DNA of 64,000 nt from Strigamia acuminata (lineage: Eukaryota; Arthropoda; Chilopoda; Geophilomorpha; Linotaeniidae), in the NCBI GenBank assembly GCA_949358305.1, contig OX442314.1, positions 16,919,060-16,983,059 on the forward strand. The letters run 5' to 3'. Every line of letters begins with the position of its first letter. The first letter of the stretch is position 1. The notes below the pieces were generated by a model. The model ran no database searches. It was not told where the DNA came from and saw nothing but the letters and a program-made list of their open reading frames with translations. This document shows, one piece after another, positions 45,137 to 57,533 of this stretch. Made by a program: the position numbers and the translations under genes.

Positions 45137-48100
45137 TCAGCTCTCTTCAACCGATTCGTTTTCCGCTTCCTTCAGCCAAACATAAAAAGAACGGACAGAG
45201 TTCAAAGCCACGCCTTTACCCTCCTGTTCTACAGGATCTTCACTCATCTCCCATAGTAAGAAAGCATCCTCAGAAATTATCTCTTCGTCATAAAGGAACC
45301 CGAAAAATGTGCACAATATTCCTAAATTAAATAAAAGAAATCAGTTCAAATTGTAACTTAACTTTGATCAAATATATTTCATCACCTTTCGGTTGTTCCA
45401 ATTGATGCATAAGAGCTTGCAGGGCGTAAAGTGCTTGCATTTCGCACGCTTCTGAATGATCCAAGTATTTTCTTAAAATATTACAACGATTTCTCAAAAG
45501 AGCTTCATCCACTTGTATCGTTGAGTCATCTGTTAAACATGAAAAACCAAAGAGAAAATTGTTTTTATAAAATGTTCATTTATGTGGAAACAGTATGGTC
45601 TTACCACTTTTTCCTAATACACTTTGACATACAGCTATCATTAAAGCACGAACAAATGATGCTTCGTGACATTGGCTTTCATTCAGGTGTGCCTACAGTT
45701 AAAAAAGATAAAATCAACAAAAATCGACTTTTTCATTTGGTAATGTATTTCTCACGTCTATCCAATCGAAAATTTCTTCATTTTCAGATTGCTTACTAGC
45801 AAATAGTGCAGCTAACTCGATTTTCAGTTGCCCGGAAGAAAGATTGGTGGTTTTGCAAGGCTCTCGTGGCTTCACCGTAAACTCTAACTTCTAGCAACGA
45901 CCAACAAGAAAAAATATATCTATCTAAAACCAGAACACGACACAATAAACCAATCTTACATTCTCCTTAATGAATTCTTCTGTCTTTAGACTAGCCGGTA
46001 AAAACTGAGACCACTGTAAATTAGACGATCTCCACAATTCACCAACTTCATGTGTCCCCTTAATTAAAAAAACAACAAATAAATTGTTTTGTTTTGAAAT
46101 TTATAAATAAAGCGGTATTACCAATTTCTTAGAAACAGCATGCAAAACGGCAGACACAAAAGAGCCAGCACAACCTGTTTCGAAACAAGGCTGGGCTGCC
46201 TCATGAAGAAATGATAAAGGTAATGTGCTATCTTTAATCAAAGGCGCAATTAATTCGCCTAAATATTCCCAAATATGAGGAATATCAATTGCATAATCTT
46301 CAGCCAAACCCAGAATTGCTTGAAGGCTGAAAAAAAGAAGAAATAATAAGTATTGAAAAGAGAGAAGAAAAAAAATAAAAACATGAATTCTCTTGCATTA
46401 AACTTACCCTTTAATATACTGCTCAGGAGTCATGACTTTCGCCTTTATTAAATCATGCATCAGTTGGCCAATCTGTTGCCTCGTTTGAGCCGAGCGCTCT
46501 AGAACGCAATTGAATGCATAAGTAACAAAAAAAGAAATCGTTGTGGGAGCACAAATTTCCGAAATGCACAGAATAGCTTCCTAGAAACACAAAATTTCAC
46601 AATCAGACAAGTTCTTAAACCGATAAAACAAAATAAATATCCAACTTGAAAATCAGTATTATGTAAAAATTCATCGAGTAGTGCTTTAGCTCTCTTTTCA
46701 ATTTCCATTTCGGTTAAGTCAGGATTTCCTCTCAGAGCAACATCTTTCTTCTCTTCTCTGGTAATACTACTCTCTCGACTGCTGTCTATTGGAGCGCGGC
46801 CACTTTCCCCGCCAGCAATTGTTTTAACCGCTGCAATTGCTTGTTCACGCTCCTTCTCCTTTTGCGACTGCACGACAGCTTTGCCACTGCGCTGAGCAGG
46901 CGGTGCCATTTGAGTGCCTCGACCTTTACTTGAGTCTCGAGCCGAAGAAGGTGCGTTTCTAAAATTTAAAACATTTATTATTTTCGTAAGCAAATTCAAA
47001 TTATTGTTCTTTTTACCGATTAATTCCTCGTCTTGAATCTTCGACGCGAGCACACGGTTCGTTAGCGAGAGCTTGAAATCTGTAAACCAAATAATTACAA
47101 TCTACAATTTCTTAAATGAATAACAAAACTTGCCTATTTGCTGGAGCAGATGATTTACTCTCTGGTTCCTGGCTACTTGTCCTTGATCCGCCACTGCTTC
47201 CACGACTCCAACCAACAACATTACGACCACCCGGGCCCAGTTGTATGTCCTCATCAACATTAACCTAAAATTAGAAACATAATCGGATTAAATAAATCCT
47301 TCGGTAAAAATGTCACGTTGTACCTTGCTCAATTTCAATTTTTGTGGATCGATGCGACTGCTGTTTTTACTGCCAACTGTATTCCAACCGTCCTCACCCA
47401 TGCTTGATCCGCCACCCATACCTCCTAAACCACAAACAAACCGGCCGTCAGAATAATCTACACGCAGTTAAATAAGATTTTTACTTTTTCGTTTATCTTC
47501 CATTCGTCGGTGAGATTGAGGTTGAGTTAAATTGGTTTCTCTTTCCAAGGCTTCTCTTTCCGCTTCTAAATGAATTTGATCCAAAGTTTTTGGATTATTT
47601 TCGTCTCTTCTGGGAACCCAATTGTTCTGTCGCAAATCTGTGACATCTTGCAACATGAAACGAACTCTTGGCGATGCGTGTCGCTTATTAATGATTTCCT
47701 TCATCATTCGAAAGTAAGAGTTCATCTTATCATCCTACATAAAATAAATACCGCAATTAGAATACAACTTTTTTTAAACTGTAATTTAATTTCCACTTAC
47801 CACCGGTTCTTTATTATTGCTTTTGCTCTTCTCTGGATCAATGTCTTTTCCGATAGTTGTTAGCAGTCTGCACAAACATTCTAATGAATCTTCATCTTCC
47901 TGATTGAGCAATTTTTTTAGACAATCATGCATGATGCTGGCAGTGAGCATGTGCAACTTAAAAAGTTCGCCAATAAATCTACGCGAAATAAAAGAAACAT
48001 TATTTTCTAGAACTATTTTTGACGATCAACACGATAAATTATTCAACCTGATATTCCCTAGCGATCTCCTTTTCGCTTTTCTTTCCAAATCCTCCAATTC

Positions 48101-51100
48101 TTCATCCAATTCACGTTTCTTAGCTTCGTCCTATAACAATAACATTCGTTTCGTTATTCACATGCTGCCTTAAAAACCCCCTCAATATTCTCACATCAGG
48201 AAACATTTCCTTGGCTCTCTTGATTCTCGCAACATCATCCGCAGTATCTCTTTCAAATTCCTTCTGGCATTTATTGAGCAGTAATTTACGAAAGTTTACA
48301 AAGTCATTATCTTGATTTCCTATGGGGACTTTTTTCATAGCTAGACACTTGCATAAATTGGCGTAAGCAACACTGAAATTAGGTTCATCTAATGCCTGGC
48401 AAAAAATTAACATAAAATCAGCAATAATTCTACTTGGCCAAACAAATAAGTACTCACTTTTTCAAATACTAAGTCAATAACACCCATTAGCCTTTCTTCA
48501 GTGTCTATACTTAAATCGTTTACTTGTTTCACTAAAGTGTTAAACTTCTGCGGTGTCAACTTATTGAGAATACCTCTCACTCTCTTATACAAATCCTAAG
48601 AATATTCAAAAAAGTTAACACGATACAGTTTAAGAATAATACGTTTGCCTACTTCGGTCTTAAGAGTCTCGGTATCTGTATCCTTGCCAAATTTGTGGGT
48701 AGGTCTCCATGCATTCTCTGACTTGTTCAATCGCACATCGGGATTGAAAGATAATAGAACAATCTTCTTCTTTTGATCAGTCTTGCCACCTTGCTGGCTT
48801 GGTCGACGGTTAACTTGAGCCTGCTACAATATCACGAAATTCAAATAAATGCATAAATGCATAAAGCAAACTTAAAAAATACTTACATTCCTAGGTGTGC
48901 TACTAGACTTTACATATCCAGGAATGAAATCAGGAATATGTGGTCTTTGAAACCCAGCTAGACTAACGGGTCGTTCAAATGGCTTTTGTTTATTAGACTT
49001 TAAAAAACAACATCGAACAGTTAGAAAAAAGAAAAAAACAAAAAAAGAATTCATATTACCCAAACTGTAACTGAATCCTTTATAACTTCCAGATCTGGTA
49101 AACCTTCTGGTTTTCGTAAGGACATTGGCTGAGACTGCATTCGCAGCAAAAATGATCGATCATATTGTCGCTTTCCTTCAGGGTTTAAAGGACTCCATTG
49201 ATCTAAAACCACAAGGAAATAAAGTTAAACAACCATCCCAATCTCCTAAACATCGTTTACTAACCTTCCTTGTAATTATACTTAGGAATAGTTTGACTTT
49301 TGGTAATAGGTTGATCTATTACATCAATCACTTGTTCATTCCTCTCAAAATCTTGACTAACTTTAGTATTTTCTTCATTCTTTTCAGCCACTTTACGTTC
49401 TTCCTCCTTAGAGTTTATGTCATCAGCGAGAGAAACTTCTTCCGGGACCGCAGGACTACTGACAGGCAAGGCAATCTAATAAAAACAAGGTTAGATATTA
49501 TAACAGCCGATAAATTAATTAAATTCACACCAGATCGTTACCTCATCTTTGTCAACAAATGCGTCCATATCTCCACCTTGTTTGCTTTCTCCCTTGCGAT
49601 TCAAATACACCTTGTGTTTCTTGCTTTTCTGTTTCTTCATTTCTTTAGCTATAATAAACAACAAACAGTTTGTTAATTAAAAAATAACGAATTACCAAAT
49701 GTGCTAAAATTCAAATTTCATAAATCATTTGAATTTACATTAATGCGAAGGAAGAAAAATAAAGCACAACGAGATCAAGGTCTTCTAGCTCAAACTTGTC
49801 TAATCCTAATCTAAAAATAGGCTCCTACCCCTCAATGTCCTCGTCCCTCCAACAAGCACAAATAAAATCCCCTAAAACAACTTCATCCCACTTTTAAAAT
49901 CGCCAAAGCCTCGCACAAGTTCAAAATGGCTCGTCCAAACTCAAGTCCGAGCGATGTGAACTAATCCTGTAATTCTATCTTGTTTACTCACCACGGCAAT
50001 TAGCAAAATCATCTTTGACTACTTTCAAGCGACATTGTCTTTCCATTTTATAACTAAAATTCTCAGCGCAATTTCAAAATTCTATTTTACTAATACATTC
50101 AACGAAGCTCGAGATATTTGTGGCACCCGTATCCATACTTGGTCCTATTTTGAACACGAAACCCGAGTCTGCCAAAAAGGCATGAAGAGCCCTCTTGTAC
50201 AACGAAAGAGAGACGTTCCGCATATCCGGTTCCTCTTCTTACCGTATGCACAAACTAAACTACTTTCACCACCGTAAATTACCATTTCAGTGAGATTACT
50301 ATTTTATTTTTATTTATTTACCACTAACTAGTTATATTTCTACAAAATGTCGGCTTTAAACCATGTCGAGTCAACGAACGTCACGAACATCACATGTGGC
50401 AACACGTGTATTTTTTTTTAGCTTCCAATTCAAAAATGGACGCTTACTAATGATAATGAGGCTCGAAAATTACTAGTATAAGTCCGAAGTGTTGCAATAA
50501 TACCAACATCATCGGGTGCATCGCACTTAACAAATTCTAACACAATTCACAGGCGCCATTTAAGTTCTGCTAGACATCCGGCTAGCAAGGTTCAAAACTC
50601 AGGGATAACCGGCACTCCATTTTAATTTTATTACACCAAAAATTCTCATTTATATTATTTTTTTAAAAAAGAGCACAATCCTACACAGATGCAAACATTC
50701 TCATTATTTAATCGTTACGAAATCATATCGCCCACGGTACACAGTCCTACTGTAATTGCGATACGCACAGCTCGTGTCCAGAAAAAAATGAACTCAAATA
50801 ATTCTTATCTAGATAAATTGTTTTAATATTCTATACCGATAAATTAGTTTAAATACTCGAGTAAATTAAAGTTTTAAAAAAAAAACTAGTTTAAATATTT
50901 ACACGTATGCAAATCGCCTATTTTACATATTAAAGAAGTAATTTACACGAAATGAACGCGCCTATCCTTAATTATTCATTTCTAATCACTAATTTAAATA
51001 GTGAAAAATAATACATTTCCTTCATTAACCGATATCTAACGTTTTGGCAGTCATATCGTGATAAAACTTACACTTTGTACTCTCCACTACAAAAATGTAC

Positions 51101-51819
51101 GCCAACGATTTAATTATTTATTTCTCCATGACCTTAGAACTAAAAAGCCGAAATAATTCAAACTATTGGCTTCGTGCCACCGAAATTGATTGTTCGGATG
51201 AACAAAGTAGGGCAGAAATTAAATTCCTAAAATACCCAGAACTTTTTTCTGTTAAATAAATAAAATGTTGTTCAATACTCACACTCGGTTTCCCATTTTT
51301 CTGCGTGTGGGTCAACCATGTCATTAGCACCGACATCACCGTTCTCCTGCGGACTCATCTCGTCATCTGCACTGGCGTCTGCAGATTCCGCTGCGTTTAC
51401 AGTACTCTCGTGCTGAACAATCACGGGTGTCTGCTCGATGTGTTCGGGAACTGCGACTTCAACCTCGACTGGAAGTGGCGCAAAATCCGCTTCTCTCTCC
51501 CTCGGGACAACGACTGGCGCGTCTACCGGGTGCTCAGTGCTAGGAATTGCATTTACTTCGATTGGGTCCATAAACGTAGGCATGTTGAATGGAGGAGCGG
51601 CTACGTTTCTGGGCACTACATTCACCGATTGAGTCTCGCGGATTTCGGTTTCAGTACTGCTTTTCTCGGTCAGTTTCACCTGAGCACTAATCACATTGGG
51701 ATTGCTTACGTCTGTTTTAGTTTCATGACTTTCGGTTGACTTTTCAACAATCACAGCACTCCTAGTTGAGATGGCTGCTATATGTTGATGCATCTGAACC
51801 TGTGCCGGTGGTTGATGAT

Positions 51820-51856
<37 letters not shown>

Positions 51857-52985
51857 CGGCGGCACCGGTTCCTTGACTGCGGTTTGGCCGATCACACCAG
51901 CAACTTGAGTCGCAAATTGAGCAGCTACGTCACTCGTTCTCTGTTGTCAAAGAATTAATACATTAATAATTGTGATTAAGTAAAATAAAATATTAAAAGA
52001 AATAAAATCACCGAATCGGAATTATCGATTTTATGGCCCACTATTTCCTCAGTCAGATCTCGAGACGTAGTGGGATCTTGAATACGAATAAGTTTTTTCT
52101 CTCGTTTGGGTAATTGGGGCTGTTGAGACGGCGGCATTGACGGCACCGGATGTCGGGGCATCATATGACTGTAGAACACTAAAAGCCAGACGACGAAATG
52201 CAAGTCAGAACCGAATTTTATCAAATGAAGATCACACTTATTGTTACCTGGAGGATTTCCGCCTCCGTAATGCGTAAATGGCGTATTCGCGGTCGAAACG
52301 TACATAGTCTGAGCTGGAGACTGGACTTGGTAAGGCTGTTGAGGAGGATATTGAATCCTGTACTGTAAAAGCGCAACAAACTCCTTCATTAGTTGTACGA
52401 CTTGAAAATGAACTCATCAACTCACATTAGGTGTACCACCACCCGTCATATACATGTGCTGCATAGTATTAATTTGCTGCAGAGGAATCATTTGTTGCTG
52501 CTGCTGCTGCGGTGGCGGTTGTTGAGTGTGAGCATAAAACGACTGTTGTTGCTGGGTAGCAGTCGCCGGGTTTATACCCATATTCATTCCTGGGCGTTGA
52601 TTAACCGAAGAAACCTGTGGCCGAGGTGGTGGTTGACGAGAATAAAATGGCTGCAAGTTCTGCATAGTTTTGACAATTATTTCACTTCATTTATGCAAAG
52701 GTTATATTTTAATTACCGGAGGCATGTGTGTTCCGAACACCATCGGGGTGTTGGACGCACCTGGCATCCCAGGTTGGCCCTGTTTACCCATATCGTGAGG
52801 GTTAGTATTTGCAGACATTTGCTGATGTTGTACTGCCGAGCGCATTTGTTGATTAGGATACATTCTTTGGATACTGTATTCCTCACCAACGTCTAATCGG
52901 AGAAAAAAACGTCAAAAAACCTTCACTTTGTCAATTTATGATAAGATCACTTACTTGTGGGGGTTCCGCGAGGTATATTTTGCAT
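45137..52985 (-). CDS. EIF4G: 4G-1: complete eIF4G translation initiation factor
   Basis: eIF4G is the scaffold of the cap-binding complex eIF4F, joining eIF4E, eIF4A, PABP and eIF3. Domains in order: Gln/Pro-rich N-terminus ([20 protein letters not shown]), the conserved [13 protein letters not shown], and a Gln run plus acidic region (51272-51920). After a 1.6 kb intron come [16 protein letters not shown] and the canonical eIF4E-binding motif YDRSFLL (about 49.16 kb). MIF4G follows (48.6-47.47 kb: [55 protein letters not shown]), then a Gly-rich linker, MA3 (46.97-46.1 kb) and W2 (45.9-45.14 kb), ending ENESVEES with TGA at 45139-45137. I sum about 1,400-1,500 residues, near animal eIF4G1 length. 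The GGC-rich linker exon uses a GC-AG donor. The start is uncertain: 52985 ([10 protein letters not shown]) is the best in-frame ATG, but similarity to the sister copies ends near 53025, so a further 5' exon is possible. Confidence 0.88.
49670..51271 (-). other. Large intron of 4G-1
   Basis: The intron runs from a GTGAGT donor after KWETE to the TAG acceptor before [11 protein letters not shown]. At 1.6 kb it is the largest in the window and AT-rich. A short minus-strand exon-like frame near 50.0 kb ([17 protein letters not shown], with acceptor and GTGAGT donor signals) could be a nested small exon, but I do not recognise it. Nothing else is seen. Confidence 0.5.
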
Positions 52986-53025
52986 TCTGAGGGGGCCATT
53001 AAGGAATTTTGAAGGTGGACTTTGT

Positions 53026-53760
53026 TTGAAAGGCCCTTTACTTTGGGATGTTGAACGCAACAAGAAATGTAAAACATATGGTAGTCAGATGGGCAAAATC
53101 GCACATATTTCGTTATTTACGCGGAATAAAATATCAAGTGGCTTCTAAAAATCAAGATTACCGTTTCCTTAGGCGTGTGAATCATCAATTTCACCAAATT
53201 TGATACGCGTGAAATTCATTTACAGTGGAAACGAATAAATGGAACAAGTTCCTTGATCCACATTTATTCAAATGTTTAGAAATCGTTTAACTCGGTAATA
53301 TTAATAATTGTTTAAAATTCTAATGTTGAAATGATATTGCGATCGTTTTTAAAGTGCTGTTTGGTCAATCAAGGCCGTCCATTTAGGTGGCCCTAAATGA
53401 CAACTGCGTCATTCATTCCTTAGCTTTTGTTCAAATACACACCCTAATATCACACTGGCTATTTTAGTTCGGTAAAGGATACTGTTGTGGTCCTCTTTGC
53501 GAAACAGTTTGTAAAATTTGTTGCGAATTCGGTTTTCCTTTCGGCAAACTCATTGCAACGTGAGAAATCTAATAGTTGTCCTCATACAAGGAGGACTGTT
53601 CCGACACAATTGTAGTTCTAACGTTTTTTTATCCTACTCAAAAGAAAATACGCAAATATTTCAATCAAAAACTTATCCAAAAACACGTCCACAATATTTA
53701 GTAATTTAGATGATCGTACCACAAATGGGATGAAGACGATTAATTTAACTTAACATCAAC
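53026..53760. other. Upstream region of 4G-1, no gene seen
   Basis: This must hold the promoter and 5' UTR of 4G-1. A frame continuous with the first eIF4G exon reaches to about 53085. The rest is AT-rich and unique in the window, and I see no supported exon. Confidence 0.4.
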
Positions 53761-53871
53761 ATGGCTCCGTTGAGCGGTGCCGCGGTGTTGCAGCTTCGAA
53801 CACTTCCGGCAGTTGTTGCACTTCCGCTTAGAAAATCTTCTCAGCACAGCGCTGTAACTTTGCAGGGATAA
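53761..53871 (+). CDS. Candidate micro-ORF or first exon with mitochondrial-targeting-like peptide
   Basis: ATG in a strong context (CATCAACATGGCT) opens 36 residues: MAPLSGAAVLQLRTLPAVVA, then LPLRKSSQHSAV and TLQG, stop at 53869-53871. It is Ala/Leu/Arg-rich with no acidic residue, like a mitochondrial presequence. A GTAACT donor inside it (after CACAGCGCT, about 53852) could make it exon 1 of a longer gene, but I cannot find a matching second exon. A second short frame (MKKELERNNNLHPRTPSHLR, from 54109) lies downstream. Could be chance. Confidence 0.3.
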   Translation: MAPLSGAAVLQLRTLPAVVALPLRKSSQHSAVTLQG

Positions 53872-54576
53872 TTAAGACCTCGACGCAATTACGCCTTAAC
53901 AACTGAACTGGAAAATAGATTGCGGGGACAGCGTGAATTTTCGTTTGGAAATCAATAATCCAAACTCGAACCAAAAAATTGGGCAAACTAAACTGCACGA
54001 CGAAACTCGGTAAAGAATCTAGAGTTGTTCAAATTATACAATAACTAAAAAAAATTCTTTCTTATTAGATTTTTCGAGTGTCCATCACGATTTCGTCGTA
54101 ATTTACAATGAAGAAAGAATTGGAGAGAAATAATAATTTACATCCTAGAACGCCGTCTCATTTAAGAGTCAATGATGTATGGGAAGGACTCGCATCTAAT
54201 TCTGTTTTTACGCGGTAGACACATTTCAGAAAAAACCGGGTAAAAAAAAAGAAACTGTGTACCTAGAAAAATAGGTGATTGATTCCAGATCTCTAAATAT
54301 TTCCTAGAAAATTACAGTATTGGAAATATTTTGCCTTAAAATTTAAATCAATATTGGATTTTAAAAAGGCAATGTTTTTAATCGTGTTAAATCAAAAGAA
54401 ATTGTGCAGAAAACTGAATTTATTTGTAAATTCATAATTTATATATTATATTTTATTTATTTATAAAAACGTGAATGTGAATTTTAGTTATCTAGAGCGT
54501 GTTGAATCAAAATTGTGTAAAAAAAAAAAGAGCGTATAAAAACAGAAATGGGTGTATTTTATGAAATGAACTTGAC

Positions 54577-54927
54577 TTGACTTATACAAGTGTTGTTTTA
54601 ATTAAGGACGCCCCTAAGTCACTCGGGTACCGCCAGTTGGAGAGCTGGCTCAACAAGAGCATGAAAATCGAGATGACGGATGGAAGAACGTTAATCGGTA
54701 CTTTCCTGTGCACGGATCGAGACTGTAACGTGATCCTAGGCTCGTGCAGCGAATACCTTTGTGCAGGTAGTTTCGTTTCGTTTTAACGTCAAGATAATTG
54801 TTATTTGATCGTAGAAGGGGGCACGGAAGAAGAGCCACGAGTTCTGGGCTTGGCGATGATCCCTGGTCACCACATCGTGTCGATCAGCTTGGACAAGTTG
54901 GAGAATGCAAGAGTGGACGTTTTGTAA
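54577..54927 (+). CDS. NAA38: NAA38 (LSMD1), LSm-fold NatC auxiliary subunit
   Basis: NAA38 is the small auxiliary subunit of the NatC N-terminal acetyltransferase, which acetylates nascent proteins at the ribosome. Two exons (to 54766 and 54815-54927, with a 48-base GTAG-type intron) give [40 protein letters not shown], then [20 protein letters not shown] and a stop at 54925-54927. The signature [10 protein letters not shown] and [17 protein letters not shown] identify NAA38 rather than LSM8. The true 5' end is uncertain: 54577 gives [20 protein letters not shown] in frame, but a splice acceptor (attaag) precedes GACGCC at 54606, so exon 1 may lie further upstream. Confidence 0.85.
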
Positions 54928-55609
54928 AAATGTGAAATAAATGTACGAAATACAATCGAATACCAATATTTTGGGCGGTATTTATTGAAAATGCACATGT
55001 TTTCCAAAAGTAGTTCATTTGTGAAATATTACACAAATTAAAAATATATTTGTTGTACATACAAATCATTCATCTTTCAGTGAAAACAGGATTTCTTTCA
55101 CCAATATCAAAATTAAGAATAAACTGAAAAACGCTAACACTCGAACGGTTTAGCACTTGTAATGAAAAGACAAACCGTTCAAAATAGAATAATTTTCAAA
55201 AGTTGACTTTTTCAACAAACAGATGATGATGAAAACTTTTCAACCGCCTCAATACCTGATGAGCAAATTTCATGACGACTTGCAAATCAAAACAAATTGA
55301 TGGTTCTTCCAAACATGTGCACTCCAGTGGTATTTCCCCATTTCAAATACATTTGCAGGATGGTAAGAGCTCATTCTACAAGTTGCTAGAGGTGGTGTTT
55401 TTATATGGCTGATGTTGCCTTTTTGTAAATTTTTTTTCTTTTTTTGTTTGTTTGCGATAAAACTCTTTCAAGCGCTCGACTGAGCTTCTGTTATTTTCCA
55501 CGTGCGAGCCAGGTCCGTTTACATTCTTACAGAAAACAACAAATTAACAACTCAATAAACCTAAAACAGATAAATTAGTAAAAATATAGTAAACATCCGC
55601 CTTGCTCAG
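54928..55609. other. Convergent 3' ends of NAA38 and the Y-box gene
   Basis: NAA38 has AATAAA just after its stop (about 54936). The remainder is probably the Y-box 3' UTR on the minus strand. No coding frame is supported. Confidence 0.5.
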
Positions 55610-57533
55610 TTAGTTAGTAATAGTTGCCTCGTTTGCAATTTTCTCCGCGGTCTTGTCACCCTGATCGCCCCCTTCTTTTTGACCATTCTCGTCGCTTTCT
55701 CTTTTGGGACGGGATTGGCCTCGAGGGCGTCGATTGGGTTTCCTGCGAGGACGTGGATTATCTGGTTGCATGCCCTCGTTTTCCTAAACCAAAAATACAC
55801 ACAACTCAAATATTTACCCCAATAAATCAATCCTCAATAATCCACTACCTTATTTCCTTCTGTATCTGTACCACTCTGGTTGCTGCTGTCTTGGTTAGAC
55901 CTTGGTCGACGCGGTGGGCCGCGGTAATAGCTGCGGTAAAAGCGTCGTTGTGGTCGATGCATTCCTCCTGTGCTTCCATCACCATCCTTCTGTTCACCCT
56001 GTTTACAATTTTTTTTTAAATATATTTTAAATTAGATTAAATTATTTAATAAATTCCTAATTTCAAACTCTAACCTCCGACCCAGGTTCCTGGTCATTTT
56101 GACTGGAGCGTTGAGTCCGGGGGCGGCGATAAAACCGGCGATAAAAAGGTCTTCGAGGCCGGCGAGGGCGATTGTCGGGTTGACCACCTTCTCCCGAACC
56201 GCCATCTCCAGTCTGTTCTCCAGATCCTCCTTCACCTCCTTCACTATTCTGTTTAAACATAATTACAAAAAAATAAATCATCTTATTTATAATTTACGCT
56301 ACGATATAAATCGTCGCGTACCGACTGCCGTACTCTACTTCGTGGATTAACACGAGGAACATAACGGCGATAACGTCTTCGACGATCAGCTGCATACGGA
56401 CTTCCCTGAACTGGAGACCCGTTTGGTCCAGTTACATTTGCTGCTTCGTTGCCCTAAATTGAGTTATTATTTATTCAAGTGCAGGCATCAATTCCTCAGC
56501 AAGTTTGCTTGGAAAATGCTCGTGGAAGCAAAAAAATGAGCAATCGAAAACAAATACTTACTTTCTCTCCCACCACCACGTCAAATTCTACTGTTTCGCC
56601 ATCTCCGACACTTCTTACATACTTTTTTGGATTATTTTTTGTTATGGCAGTCTAAAAATAAAACAAAAATAAAAAAAAATTAAAAAAAAGTTGAAAAAAA
56701 AATAAAAAGTTGAAAAAAATGTTACAACCATCTGCAAAAATGTATTTAATAATGTGTTTACGAACCTGATGAACAAAAACGTCTTCTTTGGTATCATTTC
56801 TATTAATTAAAAAAAGAAAAAAAGTTTTCAATTTATTGTTACGTAACTTTTTCAGTAAATGTGGATACAGCAATTATAGGCCTAACATATCTTATCTCGG
56901 GGAGACTATTGAACGTTTAACTATTAAGTTTCCTATTTTCAAAGAAAAAAAATGATCTTCATTTATAAAAGTCATGTGCAGAAATTCCCAGCAATAGAGC
57001 ATAAACACTTAGGCCTAAGAAAATCCAAAGAAAAAAGTAACAAACATTTTGAGAATAAAATCGAGCGGCATTCAACAATTGCCGAAAATACTCCAAAGTC
57101 CCCTCCCCACTGCAAGACTTATTTAAGAATTCTTCACTTAATGACCCCAAATGTTTTTTTTAAGCCTATGAACATCGTAAGTTAAGCCTACCGGTTGATA
57201 AATCCATATCCGCTCTTAACGTTGAACCATTTTACTGTCCCAGTTACTTTGGTCGCTAAATGACAAAATAAAATTGACAAAAAAATCGTTAGTTGATAAA
57301 AACACAACAGACTGAGTCGAGTTTAAAGTTGGCTAAGTCGATTACAACTTAAGAATTCGATTCGAACGAACAAAGGCGTAAGCGGCCGCCGGAAGATGGA
57401 TTCGCATTTTTCGTTAACGAGAAGCAAATTCATCACCAATTCGGGCGTTATAATTTCAAGAGTTCAACTCACCGATTATTTTTTTTTCTAACACAGCCTT
57501 AGGTTGTTCAGACTGTTTTTCCGGGTCGGACAT
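55610..57533 (-). CDS. YBX1: Y-box binding protein (YB-1 type, cold-shock domain)
   Basis: Y-box proteins package mRNA and control its translation and stability in the cytoplasm, and also act in the nucleus. The start at 57533 reads [19 protein letters not shown]. The cold-shock domain is spread over four exons: [20 protein letters not shown] (RNP1), [11 protein letters not shown] (RNP2), [30 protein letters not shown] and [20 protein letters not shown]. The tail alternates basic/aromatic clusters ([40 protein letters not shown]) with acidic Gly/Gln-rich stretches, the hallmark of YB proteins. It ends [11 protein letters not shown], stop at 55612-55610. About eight exons. It resembles YBX1/2/3 equally, so the symbol is for the family. 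Confidence 0.9.

Larger units (their letters stand above)
33050..45142. repeat. Segmental duplication, copy 2 (about 12 kb)
   Basis: Sister of 16600-28820. It lacks the hAT insertion and has the long minisatellite. Elsewhere it differs by scattered single bases, for example a CGC/TGC-type change near 41880 and the 4G-4/4G-2 pair. On the right it is joined to the last W2 exon of 4G-1, on the left to the older MIF4G-MA3 exons of 4G-3. Gene content per copy: part of a concatemer gene, a mini-4G gene, the transposase, and the orphan dehydratase-like exon. Confidence 0.9.

Noticed and set aside
48120-48190. An ultra-short 31-base intron (GTGAATAACG to ATAG) in 4G-1
   Set aside because: Using the better upstream GTGAGAATATT donor gives a normal intron of about 66 bases and a protein that aligns with eIF4G.
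49990-50280. Cysteine-containing short frames in the large 4G-1 intron (possible CX9C or Kunitz-like exon)
   Set aside because: Cysteine spacing fits neither family (eleven residues between the two Cys of one frame), and no neighbouring exons could be joined.
54577-54927. LSM8 as the identity of the LSm protein
   Set aside because: The motifs [10 protein letters not shown] and [19 protein letters not shown] are those of NAA38/LSMD1, and LSM8 lacks them.
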